Source of the DNA: Mariprofundus sp.
GTDB lineage: Bacteria; Pseudomonadota; Zetaproteobacteria; Mariprofundales; Mariprofundaceae
Assembly (NCBI GenBank): GCA_030951095.1
Contig: JAUZQI010000157.1
Location: 1-22,437 of the forward strand
Reading direction: 5' to 3'
DNA: 22,437 nucleotides
The stretch's first letter is position 1. Every line of letters begins with the position of its first letter. Positions 7,826 to 16,024 of this stretch are shown piece by piece. The position numbers were made by a program, and so were the translations under genes. Under the pieces are notes generated by a model, which saw only the letters and a program-made list of their open reading frames with translations, did no database searches and was not told the DNA's origin.

Positions 7826-8691
7826 GAGAGATATCCGGAGGCAGGGTCATCTGTATGAACGATTCGCATGGACAGGTCGAGCACCGGTGCAGAGTGGGTA
7901 ATGGCACCAATGGCGATGCGATTGACGCCAGTATCAGCATAGGCGCGGGCATTGCTCAGGGTGATATTTCCGCTGGCCTCCAGCAGGATTGAGGCAGGCA
8001 CAATCATTCGTGCCTGCCTGACCATGGCCGGATCCATATTGTCGAGCAGAATAATATTCGGGCGAACCGCAATCGCCTCGGTTACTTCATCCAGTGTCTC
8101 GCATTCCACTTCAATCCATATTGTATGATCATCCTGATTGCTTCGATTGTTTTGATGGCAGGCGTTGACTGCAGCCGTGATCGAGCCACATGCCTCGATA
8201 TGATTTTCCTTGATCAGCATACCGCTTTGCAGGTCCATACGATGATTAATGCCGCCGCCGTGAAGGACCGCCTGTTTTTCCAGATGCCGGAATCCCGGTG
8301 TGGTTTTGCGGGTATCAGCGATTTGGCAATCTGTTCCCTGCAGTGCATCTGTGAAGTCCCGGGTTGCCGTGGCAATGCCGGATAAATGTTGCAAAAAATT
8401 CAATGCGGTGCGTTCGGCTGCCAGCAGTGAACGCACCGGGCCGTTTAATTCGCCAATGACATGGCCGGCCTCCACCCGGTCTGCATCGGCGCTTTGCCAG
8501 TTGCAGTGAATAGACTTATCCACGGCGGCAAACACTGCATTCGCAACCGGGATGCCGGATATCACGCCGGTATCTTTGGCGGTAATACGGGCGGAGCCTT
8601 GCAAGTCGGCAGGAATGGTCGCTGTAGCAGTCAGATCGTTGAACACAGCATCTTCGGCCAGTGCCAGTTCAATCAGGGAGATAATATTCAT
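7822..8691 (-). CDS. nadC: Nicotinate-nucleotide pyrophosphorylase (carboxylating)
   Basis: This 289-residue quinolinate phosphoribosyltransferase converts quinolinate and PRPP to nicotinate mononucleotide in de novo NAD synthesis. Family motifs are clear: ERTALNFLQHLSGIAT, DTRKTTPGFRHLEKQAV, GGGINHRMDL, KENHI, LLDNM, and EASGNI with the phosphate-binding GVNRIAIGAIT near the end. The length agrees with the family (about 280-297). No good ribosome binding site precedes the ATG. It is the first gene of the nadC-birA-coaX unit, diverging from the cyclase gene across 136 bp. nadE, the last step of the same pathway, lies at 14417-16021. Confidence 0.97.
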   Translation of the reverse strand: MNIISLIELALAEDAVFNDLTATATIPADLQGSARITAKDTGVISGIPVANAVFAAVDKSIHCNWQSADADRVEAGHVIGELNGPVRSLLAAERTALNFLQHLSGIATATRDFTDALQGTDCQIADTRKTTPGFRHLEKQAVLHGGGINHRMDLQSGMLIKENHIEACGSITAAVNACHQNNRSNQDDHTIWIEVECETLDEVTEAIAVRPNIILLDNMDPAMVRQARMIVPASILLEASGNITLSNARAYADTGVNRIAIGAITHSAPVLDLSMRIVHTDDPASGYLS

Positions 8692-8827
8692 GGTGTCTGA
8701 ACTCTAGGAGTCTGTCTGAAAAGTGCATCCTTCATTTTTTCGACATGCAGGCAGAGCAATCTTGGTGGGATATTGCAGACACGGATTGCATGTTCTGGAT
8801 AAAATCAGGATGATGCAGGTTATGAAG

Positions 8828-11038
8828 ATGGACAGTGAAGGACGCCATGACAGGGCGACGATTCTGGTTGTTGATGATACACCCGAGAATATCGATGTGC
8901 TCAGGGGATTATTGAAAGCTCATTATAAGGTGCAAGTGGCCATTAACGGTGAACAGGCATTGAAACTCTGTTTTTCGGATCAACCACCCGATCTGGTTTT
9001 GCTGGATGTTATGATGCCAGGTATGGATGGTTTCGAAGTTTGTCGCAGGTTGAAAGCAGAGCCGCGCACCGAGGGTATGCCTGTTATTTTTGTAACAGCC
9101 ATGAATGAAGTTCGCAATGAGGTACAGGGATTTGAAGCCGGTGGTGTGGACTATATCAACAAGCCTGTGACACCGGCGATTGTCCTGGCCAGAGTCAAAA
9201 CCCATCTTCAATTGCGTTCAGCCTATCGTTTTATTCGGGATACATTCGGGCGTTATCTGTCGGATGAAATTGTCGATAATCTGATCGATTCGCCTGAAGG
9301 CTTGAGACTGGGAGGCGAAAAGCGCCACCTGACTATCATGATGGCAGATTTGCGCGGTTTCACATCCATTGGTGAGCGCTTGCCGGCGGAAACTGTGGTT
9401 AAAATGATCAATATATTCCTTGGCCATATGACCGAAATCATTCAGAAACATCAGGGTACCATTGATGAATTTATCGGTGATGCCATTCTGGCGATTTTCG
9501 GAGCGCCGATTCTGCGCGAGGACGATGCATTGCGGGCAGTCAGGTGTGCTCTGGAGATGCAACTGGCCATGCAGGAAGTGAATCGTCAATTTATACAGGC
9601 AGGCTTTCCCGCTATCGAGATGGGTATTGGTATCAATACCGGCGAGGTGATTGTAGGTAATATCGGTTCGAAGAAACGTACCAAATACGGTGTGGTTGGC
9701 CGGGTGGTAAATACCACATCAAGAATCGAGTCCTATACCATCGGTGGCCAGATTCTGGTTTCCGAAAATACAAAAGAAGAGTGCCGTGGTCTGCTCAGGG
9801 TTGACGGACAGATGGAAGTCATGCCCAAAGGTTTGAGTGAGGCTATCACTATCTATGATATCGGTGCTATATCAGGTGATGAGCCTGTGCAGCTACCTGA
9901 ACCTGAATCAGTTGAGCTGATACAACTGGAGAGACCTGTCGATGTCCGTATTTTACCGATGACCGGCAAGCGCATGGCGGATGGTTTTAAAGGCAGGATT
10001 CTTAAACTCGGACAACGCGTCATGCAGATTATGGCTGATCAGCCATGCGGTGATTTCAGTGACCTCAGAATTGTGCTTTTGGACGAAGCCGGGAACATTC
10101 TGACAAAAGAACTATATGTGAAAGTGATGCGGCAGATTGATGTGGAGCCGATCATTTTTCATGCTCACGCCACATCATTATCTCCGGTTGCGGAGCGCTT
10201 GTTTCAGACGCTATGCAAGCGTGAGGACAAAGAGGATGCAAGGTCTGTTCGCATACTTCACATGACTGATTTTCATATTTATACCGATCCTGAGCGCATG
10301 ATCAAAGGGATTTGTTCCAACGACAGTCTGGCTGCGGTATTTGAGCATGCCCACCATTATTGCCCTGATCCTGATGCCATTATTCTCGGTGGTGATCTGG
10401 CGCAGGATGAATTGCCATCCACCTACAAGCGACTGGCGGCGATGCTTGGCCAGTGGTCGTCACCATTTATGGTGACACCGGGGAACCATTCCAGCTTGCC
10501 GGCTTTGCGTCATACCCTGATTCCTGCCCTGAAGACAATATTCAGTTATTCGGACTGTCTTACCATGGCCGGATGGAAGGTGATTGCACTGAACTCACAT
10601 GAACGGGGCAGTGTTGGTGGCCTGCTTGCCGATGCGGAACTGGATCGACTGGAACAACTTCTCTCTGCAAAGGATTATATCCATGCGCTGATTGCAATAC
10701 ATCATCATCCGGTTGATATCGGTAGTGGCTGGCTGGATAACATCGGCTTGAATAATCAGGACAGACTGTGGTCAGTCATCGATCATTTTCCACAGGTGCG
10801 CGCAATGATATGCGGGCATATCCACCAATCATTGGATGTGATGCATGGTAGCGTTCGTATCCTCGGTACACCTTCGACCTGTATGCAGTTTATGCCGTTG
10901 CAGGATAATTTTTGTATGGATGAGGTTTCTCCGGGTTATCGCTGGCTGGAATTGTTACAGGACGGTTCAATCCGGACGGGCGTTGAACGCATCGAAGGGT
11001 TTATTCCACCAGACCTGAATGACGACGATTTCTATTGA
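8828..11038 (+). CDS. Receiver-nucleotide cyclase-PilZ-like-metallophosphoesterase fusion
   Basis: The open frame begins with GTG at 8723 (771 codons). I prefer ATG 8828 because AGG lies 8 bases upstream and the preceding 35 codons look non-coding; ATG 8822 is an alternative. Residues are numbered from the GTG. The receiver domain spans 45-165 (Asp51/52, phosphoacceptor Asp95, Thr125, Lys147). The class III cyclase spans about 200-355 (metal Asp209 and Asp253, transition-state Asn330 and Arg334). A PilZ-like barrel spans about 404-500 and lacks RxxxR and NxSxxG. A CpdA-type metallophosphoesterase spans 510-728 (Asp516, His518, GGD558, GNH589, His662, GHIH 698-701). Both catalytic domains keep their metal ligands. 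It should make, and perhaps also hydrolyse, a cyclic nucleotide under phosphorylation control. No membrane segment is present. MITE copy C overlaps its TGA. Confidence 0.93.
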   Translation: MDSEGRHDRATILVVDDTPENIDVLRGLLKAHYKVQVAINGEQALKLCFSDQPPDLVLLDVMMPGMDGFEVCRRLKAEPRTEGMPVIFVTAMNEVRNEVQGFEAGGVDYINKPVTPAIVLARVKTHLQLRSAYRFIRDTFGRYLSDEIVDNLIDSPEGLRLGGEKRHLTIMMADLRGFTSIGERLPAETVVKMINIFLGHMTEIIQKHQGTIDEFIGDAILAIFGAPILREDDALRAVRCALEMQLAMQEVNRQFIQAGFPAIEMGIGINTGEVIVGNIGSKKRTKYGVVGRVVNTTSRIESYTIGGQILVSENTKEECRGLLRVDGQMEVMPKGLSEAITIYDIGAISGDEPVQLPEPESVELIQLERPVDVRILPMTGKRMADGFKGRILKLGQRVMQIMADQPCGDFSDLRIVLLDEAGNILTKELYVKVMRQIDVEPIIFHAHATSLSPVAERLFQTLCKREDKEDARSVRILHMTDFHIYTDPERMIKGICSNDSLAAVFEHAHHYCPDPDAIILGGDLAQDELPSTYKRLAAMLGQWSSPFMVTPGNHSSLPALRHTLIPALKTIFSYSDCLTMAGWKVIALNSHERGSVGGLLADAELDRLEQLLSAKDYIHALIAIHHHPVDIGSGWLDNIGLNNQDRLWSVIDHFPQVRAMICGHIHQSLDVMHGSVRILGTPSTCMQFMPLQDNFCMDEVSPGYRWLELLQDGSIRTGVERIEGFIPPDLNDDDFY

Positions 11039-11197
11039 GCTACTTGCAAAAGTCTGGCTGGATAAGGTGCAATCCCACTTTGAGTGGATTTTCAGGCTGG
11101 ATTGAAAGATATGGTGGTTCCATGTCTCGAAGATTCAGCTTGGAAATACGCCGAAGTGGGGAAGCAGATTGCCGCTCACGACTTTTGCAAGTGGCTC
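11037..11197 (-). mobile_element. MITE copy C (161 bp), 4-bp duplication TATT
   Basis: The ends are GAGCTACTTGCAAAAGTC and GACTTTTGCAAGTGGCTC, flanked by TATT at 11033-11036 and 11198-11201. It belongs to subfamily II and lies in the opposite orientation to the other four copies. Its central hairpin is degraded (CATGG faces CCATA), so it is probably older than copy B. Its first two bases complete the TGA stop of the cyclase gene. It fills the gap between convergent genes. Confidence 0.92.
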
Positions 11198-11212
11198 TAT
11201 TGATCAGGATAA

Positions 11213-11953
11213 CTACAACAGCCACATGACAAAACCCATGCTCAGCATGGCGGCAGGAGCATTCCACTGGCCCGGCACGAGTGCCCGGGTGGCTGAAGCT
11301 GCCATGGCTGTAATCAGTGTTGCAATCAGCAGCGTTTGCCAGTCCGTACCGTGAAATACGTGCAGACTCCAGCACAGCAGGATTGTGCATATTACAATCA
11401 GCACCAGATGGCTGGCCAGTGTCTGTTCCGGGTGGGCGGGGAAACCCAGTTTGAGGAAGGCGAATTTATGCACAGCCAGTTGATCGACCAGGTCTACCGA
11501 TCGAAAAGCCAGGCAAAGGCAGAGCGCCAACCCGAAACCGAACTCAGGTATATGTTGAAACCAGATGCCTGCAATGATTAAGGCAGTCAGAAAATGGGCC
11601 ATCGGTGGCAATGGGAGAACAGGATATATTCTGAGTTCTGAATCCATTGTTTGCGTCGTCCATGCTGCTCGCAGTTGTTGCCAGAAAGGTGATGTGAGCA
11701 GGCAGGATAACACAGCCGGAAGCATCAGTGCTGCCAGCCCGATCCAAAGCCAGCGGGCATCAACATAGACCGGCCACATCAGCACCCAGATGGTTAACAG
11801 GGGCGGAATGGCATATTGAATGCTTTCCGGTGGTATGCCCCGACGCAGAAGCATTACCGAAAACCATGCCAACTGCAACACACCCAACACAACAAGTGCG
11901 TTCAGCACAAGATCACCTGTGGCAATATGTTCAAACATGGACTGATCTATCAT
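11213..11953 (-). CDS. Polytopic membrane protein, possible CTP-transferase/dolichol-kinase-like fold
   Basis: This 246-residue protein has about seven hydrophobic segments (about 15-36, 47-62, 70-88, 115-132, 137-150, 182-200 and 205-245). A soluble loop near 150-175 contains HKFAFLKLGFPAHPEQTLAS. The closing ATRALVPGQWNAPAAML resembles the conserved end of the dolichol kinase/phytol kinase/DGK1 superfamily (E...DN...P). The usual KT(x)EGS motif would correspond to HPEQTLAS and is not intact, so any kinase activity is doubtful. No clear ribosome binding site precedes ATG 11953; ATG 11938 is an alternative. The membrane location is well supported; the family link is inference. Confidence 0.75.
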   Translation of the reverse strand: MIDQSMFEHIATGDLVLNALVVLGVLQLAWFSVMLLRRGIPPESIQYAIPPLLTIWVLMWPVYVDARWLWIGLAALMLPAVLSCLLTSPFWQQLRAAWTTQTMDSELRIYPVLPLPPMAHFLTALIIAGIWFQHIPEFGFGLALCLCLAFRSVDLVDQLAVHKFAFLKLGFPAHPEQTLASHLVLIVICTILLCWSLHVFHGTDWQTLLIATLITAMAASATRALVPGQWNAPAAMLSMGFVMWLL

Positions 11954-12074
11954 GTGCGTTACACTAACTGCTCGTCTGCTTTGCCGAAAGGCGGGCTAAT
12001 GGTTAGGCTGCCGATAAGTTTGTATTGAACATGATGATTAACAACGCGCCTGCATGATTTTTCTACCCCATGAC

Positions 12075-12099
12075 AAGATTTTATATCATGGAGTGGAAA
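12075..12099. promoter_or_regulatory. Inverted repeat in the rpiA leader
   Basis: A short inverted repeat, CCATGA and TCATGG, brackets the A/T-rich core ACAAGATTTTATA just upstream of rpiA. The T/A-rich core could hold a -10 element (TTATAT), so the repeat could be an operator. No protein can be named. It lies in the 174-bp region between the divergent membrane-protein gene and rpiA. Confidence 0.25.
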
Positions 12100-12127
12100 A
12101 AAATCCATGTGCGTCAGGAGGGAAATG

Positions 12128-12796
12128 ATGACTCAGGATGAAATGAAACAGAAAGTGGCCGAAGCGGCGCTGAAATATGTCAAGGAGGATACGATTATCG
12201 GTGTCGGAACCGGCTCCACTGCCAATCTGTTTATTGACGCACTGGCGGGCATGAAGACTGGCATTATCGGAACAGTAGCCAGTTCGGAAGCAACGGCTGA
12301 ACGCTTGCAGGGGCATGGTATTTCAGTACTGGAATTGAACGAAGCACTTTCTCAGGTGGATTCACTATCCGTGTACATCGATGGGGCGGATGAATTTGAT
12401 GGTGGTAAAAACCTGACCAAGGGTGGTGGCGGCGCACTGACACGCGAGAAAATTGTAGCGGCGGCTTCCGATGCATTTATCTGCATTGTGGATGAGAGCA
12501 AGAAGGTTGACCATCTCGGTGCTTTCCCCTTGCCGATTGAAGTGATTCCAATGGCCGGAGGGCTGGTTGCCAATGTGGCCAGAGAGCTGGGTGGAAAACC
12601 GGAACTGCGTGAAGGCTTCATGACAGATAACGGTAATATTATTATTGATGTGCACGGTTTAAGCATTACCGATGCACGCGGGCTGGAAGATCATCTCAAC
12701 AGCATCCCCGGTGTTGTGACCAATGGCATTTTTTCGCATCAGGGCGCGGATGTTGTCCTTATGGGGACACCGGATGGTGTGGAAATTATTGAGTGA
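12128..12796 (+). CDS. rpiA: Ribose-5-phosphate isomerase A
   Basis: This 222-residue cytoplasmic enzyme interconverts ribose 5-phosphate and ribulose 5-phosphate in the pentose phosphate pathway. I chose the second of two adjacent ATGs because AGGAGG lies 6 bases upstream and the N-terminus [18 protein letters not shown] aligns with E. coli RpiA (MTQDELKKAVGWAALQYV). Motifs are [15 protein letters not shown] (25-39), DGADEFD with Asp85 and Asp88, and [11 protein letters not shown] with Lys98 and the catalytic base Glu107. The length matches E. coli (219). Its TGA stop overlaps a GTG that opens the frame leading into the receiver gene. Confidence 0.97.
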   Translation: MTQDEMKQKVAEAALKYVKEDTIIGVGTGSTANLFIDALAGMKTGIIGTVASSEATAERLQGHGISVLELNEALSQVDSLSVYIDGADEFDGGKNLTKGGGGALTREKIVAAASDAFICIVDESKKVDHLGAFPLPIEVIPMAGGLVANVARELGGKPELREGFMTDNGNIIIDVHGLSITDARGLEDHLNSIPGVVTNGIFSHQGADVVLMGTPDGVEIIE

Positions 12797-12921
12797 AAGC
12801 GCGCGGTTGGCCGGAACATAAATACAGCACAACGGACAAAAGCGCGATTTCAGAAGCTACTGATGATCTGTCTGAGGCCGCTCCATTAAACCCCGATCAA
12901 GCCGATCAGCAAGGGCTATGA
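12793..12921 (+). other. Open leader frame ending in UGA, in phase with the receiver domain
   Basis: A GTG at 12793 overlaps the rpiA stop (GTGA) and opens 42 codons rich in Ala, Asp, Glu and Gln (SEATDDLSEAAPLNPDQAD). It ends at TGA 12919-12921. The same frame continues directly into the receiver domain (QPEGTILIVDDDE). In hybrid histidine kinases, the acidic linker before the C-terminal receiver usually ends W-x-G-x-GTILVVDDE, and the UGA sits at that Trp position. This suggests a TGG to TGA nonsense change or a read-through site. Confidence 0.45.
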
Positions 12922-12945
12922 CAGCCGGAGGGCACGATACTGATC

Positions 12946-13287
12946 GTGGATGATGATGAGAACATCAGGCTGGTTACATCGGCCATGGTGGAAGATATGG
13001 GCCTTAAGGCCATGAGTGCCTGGAATGGCCTTGAAGCACTGGATTTGTATCGCCGGTATCAGGATGAAATAACTGGTGTTCTGATGGATATGAGCATGCC
13101 AGAAATGGATGGCAGAGAATGTTGCCGTGAGCTGCTTAACATGAACCCGGCAGTGAAGATTATATTTGCCAGTGGTTATAATGAACAGGATACAGTCGCC
13201 CGTTTTGGCGGCCGGGGATTGGCCGGATTCATCCAGAAACCTTATTCGCCGGGTGCACTGAAGGCGGTTTTGAAAAAAGCGCTGTAA
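12946..13287 (+). CDS. Response regulator receiver domain protein with unclear start
   Basis: The only canonical start is GTG 12946, which gives 113 residues but removes strand beta-1 (TILIV). SD-like GGAGGG at 12927-12932 is better spaced for the non-canonical codons ATA 12937 or CTG 12940. Receiver features are complete from there: acidic triad VDDDE, phosphoacceptor Asp48 (numbered from the GTG) in LMDMSMPEMDG, Ser in FASGYN and Lys in FIQKPYSPGAL. The ending GLAGFIQKPY is typical of C-terminal receivers of hybrid sensor kinases. No output domain or kinase is next to it. It is either a stand-alone CheY-like protein, a read-through product from 12793, or a decaying fragment. Confidence 0.75.
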   Translation: MDDDENIRLVTSAMVEDMGLKAMSAWNGLEALDLYRRYQDEITGVLMDMSMPEMDGRECCRELLNMNPAVKIIFASGYNEQDTVARFGGRGLAGFIQKPYSPGALKAVLKKAL

Positions 13288-13371
13288 TAAATTGCTGTTT
13301 TTCTCAGTCAGAGTGTTCATAAAAGCATTTCCGACTATTGATGCCGTTGTTTCATTGCCCGGGCCAGGGCG

Positions 13372-13377
13372 TATGAT
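13372..13377 (+). promoter_or_regulatory. Candidate -10 element close to the queA start
   Basis: TATGAT lies 8 bases before the queA ATG, with a poor -35 (GTTTCA, 17 bases upstream). There is no Shine-Dalgarno sequence between. If used, the transcript would begin within a few bases of the ATG and be nearly leaderless. Confidence 0.3.
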
Positions 13378-13385
13378 TTGCCGCC

Positions 13386-14420
13386 ATGCAAGTCAGAGAT
13401 TTCGATTATGAACTACCTGAACACTATATAGCCAAACAACCGCTGGAAGGACGGGACTCTTCCCGTCTGCTCTGTTTGTCCGGGATAGGTGACGAAATTC
13501 TGGATCGCCAGATTCGTAATTTACCCGATCTGGTGCAACCAGGCGATATCTGGGTGCTGAATGATACGAAAGTGATTCCGGCCCGACTGGTCGGGCAGAA
13601 GGAAAGTGGAGGTAAGGCAGAGGTGTTGCTGCTTGAGCCTGCCGGCACTGCTGATGTCTGGCATGCATGGGGCAAGGCCAACAAGCCGTTGAAGCCGGGC
13701 ACCATCATCACGTTTTCCGGGTCATTTTATGCCGAAGTGCTGGAACGCAATGGTAAAAATATTGAGGTGCGGCTGGTTTCTGATGATGTACCTTCAGCTA
13801 TTGAAACGTATGGGCATATGCCGTTGCCTCCTTATATCAATCGTCCGGATACCGAGGCCGATAAATCCAGATATCAAACTGTATTTGCACGCCATTGCGG
13901 AGCTGTCGCCGCACCGACCGCCGGGTTGCATTTAACGGAAGAGCTGATGGTAGCCATGCAGGCGGCTGGAGCAATATTTGTACATGTCACCCTGCATGTC
14001 GGTCCCGGCACATTTGAACCGGTGCAGGTCGAAAATCTGAGCGAGCATGTGATGCATGAGGAAGCCTATATTGTACCCGATGAAACGGCGGAGATTGTCA
14101 ACCGGGCCAGATCAGAAGGCCGACGTGTCGTCGCCGTGGGTACGACCAGCTTGAGAACACTGGAAGCTGCCGGTCAGGGTGGCCGTTTGAAGGCGGGCGC
14201 AGACAGGACTGCCATCTTTATCAGTCCGGGTTACCATTTCCAGATGGTGGATGCCCTGCTGACCAATTTCCATTTGCCCGGATCAACCCTGATTATGCTG
14301 GTGGCGGCGCTGGCAGGGCGTGAACGCGTGCTATCCGCCTATGAACATGCTAAAGCGAGTGGGTATCGTTTCTATTCCTATGGTGATGCAATGTTTGTAC
14401 CGCATTTGAGTTACCCATGA
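13386..14420 (+). CDS. queA: S-adenosylmethionine:tRNA ribosyltransferase-isomerase
   Basis: This 344-residue enzyme transfers the ribosyl moiety of SAM to preQ1 at the wobble position of GUN-anticodon tRNAs, forming epoxyqueuosine. Family signatures are visible: DFDYELPEHYIAKQPLEGRDSSRLL at the N-terminus, VLNDTKVIPARL (about 58-69), HMPLPPYI, CGAVAAPTAGLHLTE, HVTLHVGPGTFEPV, and FHLPGSTLIMLVAAL near the end. The length matches the family (340-360). No tgt gene follows as in E. coli. Instead the stop overlaps the nadE start (ATGA), indicating translational coupling. Confidence 0.98.
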   Translation: MQVRDFDYELPEHYIAKQPLEGRDSSRLLCLSGIGDEILDRQIRNLPDLVQPGDIWVLNDTKVIPARLVGQKESGGKAEVLLLEPAGTADVWHAWGKANKPLKPGTIITFSGSFYAEVLERNGKNIEVRLVSDDVPSAIETYGHMPLPPYINRPDTEADKSRYQTVFARHCGAVAAPTAGLHLTEELMVAMQAAGAIFVHVTLHVGPGTFEPVQVENLSEHVMHEEAYIVPDETAEIVNRARSEGRRVVAVGTTSLRTLEAAGQGGRLKAGADRTAIFISPGYHFQMVDALLTNFHLPGSTLIMLVAALAGRERVLSAYEHAKASGYRFYSYGDAMFVPHLSYP

Positions 14421-16021
14421 AAATAGTTATTGCCCAGATTGCTCCCCGTGTCGGTGATTTAACCGGCAATGTGCGTTTGATCCGTGATGTCGCAAATATG
14501 GCAGAACAGTCCAGGTGTGACCTGGTCGTATTCCCGGAACTTGCCATTACCGGCTATCCGCCAGAAGACCTGCTTAAACGACCTGCATTTATGGATGAGG
14601 TTGAGGTGGCAGTAGATGCTGTTGTAGCTGCAAGCCACAATACCTGCGTGGTATTCGGAGCGCCGCGCCGTGATGGTGACGTGCTCAGAAACAGCGTGGT
14701 TCTGGCTCGCTGCGGCAAGGTGGCTGGCATCTATGATAAACAATTCCTGCCCAATTACGGCGTGTTCGACGAGCAGCGTTACTTTGAAGCGGGTAGTGGC
14801 GATATTTGTGTGTTTGATGTGAATGGCTGGCAGGTTGGTATCAGTATTTGCGAAGATTTGTGGCATGACAAACTGGCGGCCCGACAGGTAAACCTGACCT
14901 GTGATGTCTGGCTTAATTTGAATGCATCGCCATTTCATGTGGCCAAGCAGACTGAACGGGAAATTCTGGTGCAGCGGCGGGCTCAGGAATTTTCCGCACC
15001 GCTGGTCTATGTGAACCCGGTTGGCGGGCAGGATGAAATCGTATTTGATGGTGGTTCCCTGGTGGCCGATGGCGAGGGGAATCTGGTAATGCGGGCTCCG
15101 TTGTTTGAGGTCTGGCAAGGCGAAGTTGATACAGCTCAGGCAGGAGAAGCGCAAATTGCTGCTTTGCCGCCGCCGATTGAACAAATTCACCGGGCGCTGG
15201 TGATGGGCGTAGCCGATTATGTGCTGCGCAACGGGTGTTTACAGGTGGTGATTGGTCTTTCAGGCGGTATTGATTCGGCCTTAACAGCCGCTATTGCGGT
15301 CGAGGCGCTGGGGGCTGAACATGTGCTGGGTGTGTTGATGCCATCGCGCTATTCCAGCGATCATTCGATTACTGATGCCGAAGCACTGGTGGAGAATCTG
15401 GGCATCGAAGCGATTACCCTGCCGATTGCCGAAGGGGTTGATGTGGTCGAATCCACGCTGGCTGATATTTTTGCAACCTGGGGTAAGTCGGAAGCGGATA
15501 TCACCGAAGAAAACATTCAGGCGCGCATGCGCGGCCTGTTGTTGATGGCGATTTCAAATAAAACCGGACGCATGGTATTGACCACGGGCAATAAATCAGA
15601 AATGGCAGTTGGATATGCAACGCTGTACGGTGATATGGCCGGCGGTTTTGCCATGCTCAAGGATGTCTATAAAACCGACGTGTTTGCGTTATGCCGCTGG
15701 TTGAACCGTGAACGCGAAGTGATTCCGGAAAATACGATCACGAAGCCGCCATCCGCTGAACTCAGACCTGATCAGAAAGATTCGGATTCTCTGCCTGATT
15801 ACGATGTACTCGATGCTATTCTTGCCGCCAATATCGAGGAGAGACTGGGTGTGGATGAAATCACTGCACGGGGTTACGATCAAGCGGAAGTCAAACGTGT
15901 GGTACGCATGCTGCAACTGGCCGAATATAAACGTCGACAAGCACCTCCGGGCGTGAAAATAACCGAGCGCGCCTTTGGCCGGGATAGACGATATCCGATT
16001 ACACACGGGTTTTGGGAATAA
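14417..16021 (+). CDS. nadE: Glutamine-dependent NAD+ synthetase
   Basis: This 534-residue two-domain enzyme amidates nicotinic acid adenine dinucleotide to NAD+. The N-terminal carbon-nitrogen hydrolase (glutaminase) domain, about 1-245, has the catalytic triad Glu41 (FPELAITGYPPEDLL), Lys108 (YDKQFLPNYGVFDE) and Cys145 (ISICEDLW). The C-terminal ATP pyrophosphatase domain starts near 258 with the PP-loop SGGIDSA at 282-288. Conserved TGNKSEMAVGYATLYGDMAGG and the C-terminal KRRQAPPGVKIT follow. Length and order fit the bacterial glutamine-dependent class. The start overlaps queA by four bases. MITE copy D begins three bases after its TAA. Confidence 0.98.
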   Translation: MKIVIAQIAPRVGDLTGNVRLIRDVANMAEQSRCDLVVFPELAITGYPPEDLLKRPAFMDEVEVAVDAVVAASHNTCVVFGAPRRDGDVLRNSVVLARCGKVAGIYDKQFLPNYGVFDEQRYFEAGSGDICVFDVNGWQVGISICEDLWHDKLAARQVNLTCDVWLNLNASPFHVAKQTEREILVQRRAQEFSAPLVYVNPVGGQDEIVFDGGSLVADGEGNLVMRAPLFEVWQGEVDTAQAGEAQIAALPPPIEQIHRALVMGVADYVLRNGCLQVVIGLSGGIDSALTAAIAVEALGAEHVLGVLMPSRYSSDHSITDAEALVENLGIEAITLPIAEGVDVVESTLADIFATWGKSEADITEENIQARMRGLLLMAISNKTGRMVLTTGNKSEMAVGYATLYGDMAGGFAMLKDVYKTDVFALCRWLNREREVIPENTITKPPSAELRPDQKDSDSLPDYDVLDAILAANIEERLGVDEITARGYDQAEVKRVVRMLQLAEYKRRQAPPGVKITERAFGRDRRYPITHGFWE

Positions 16022-16024
16022 TGA

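Noticed and set aside
12919..12921. UGA as a selenocysteine codon
   Set aside because: No selenoprotein family has Sec before a receiver domain, and I see no convincing stem-loop immediately downstream. A nonsense Trp codon is simpler.
14459..15190. 243-codon open frame antisense to nadE
   Set aside because: It lies wholly within a well-supported gene, has no family features, and its composition is that of a shadow frame.
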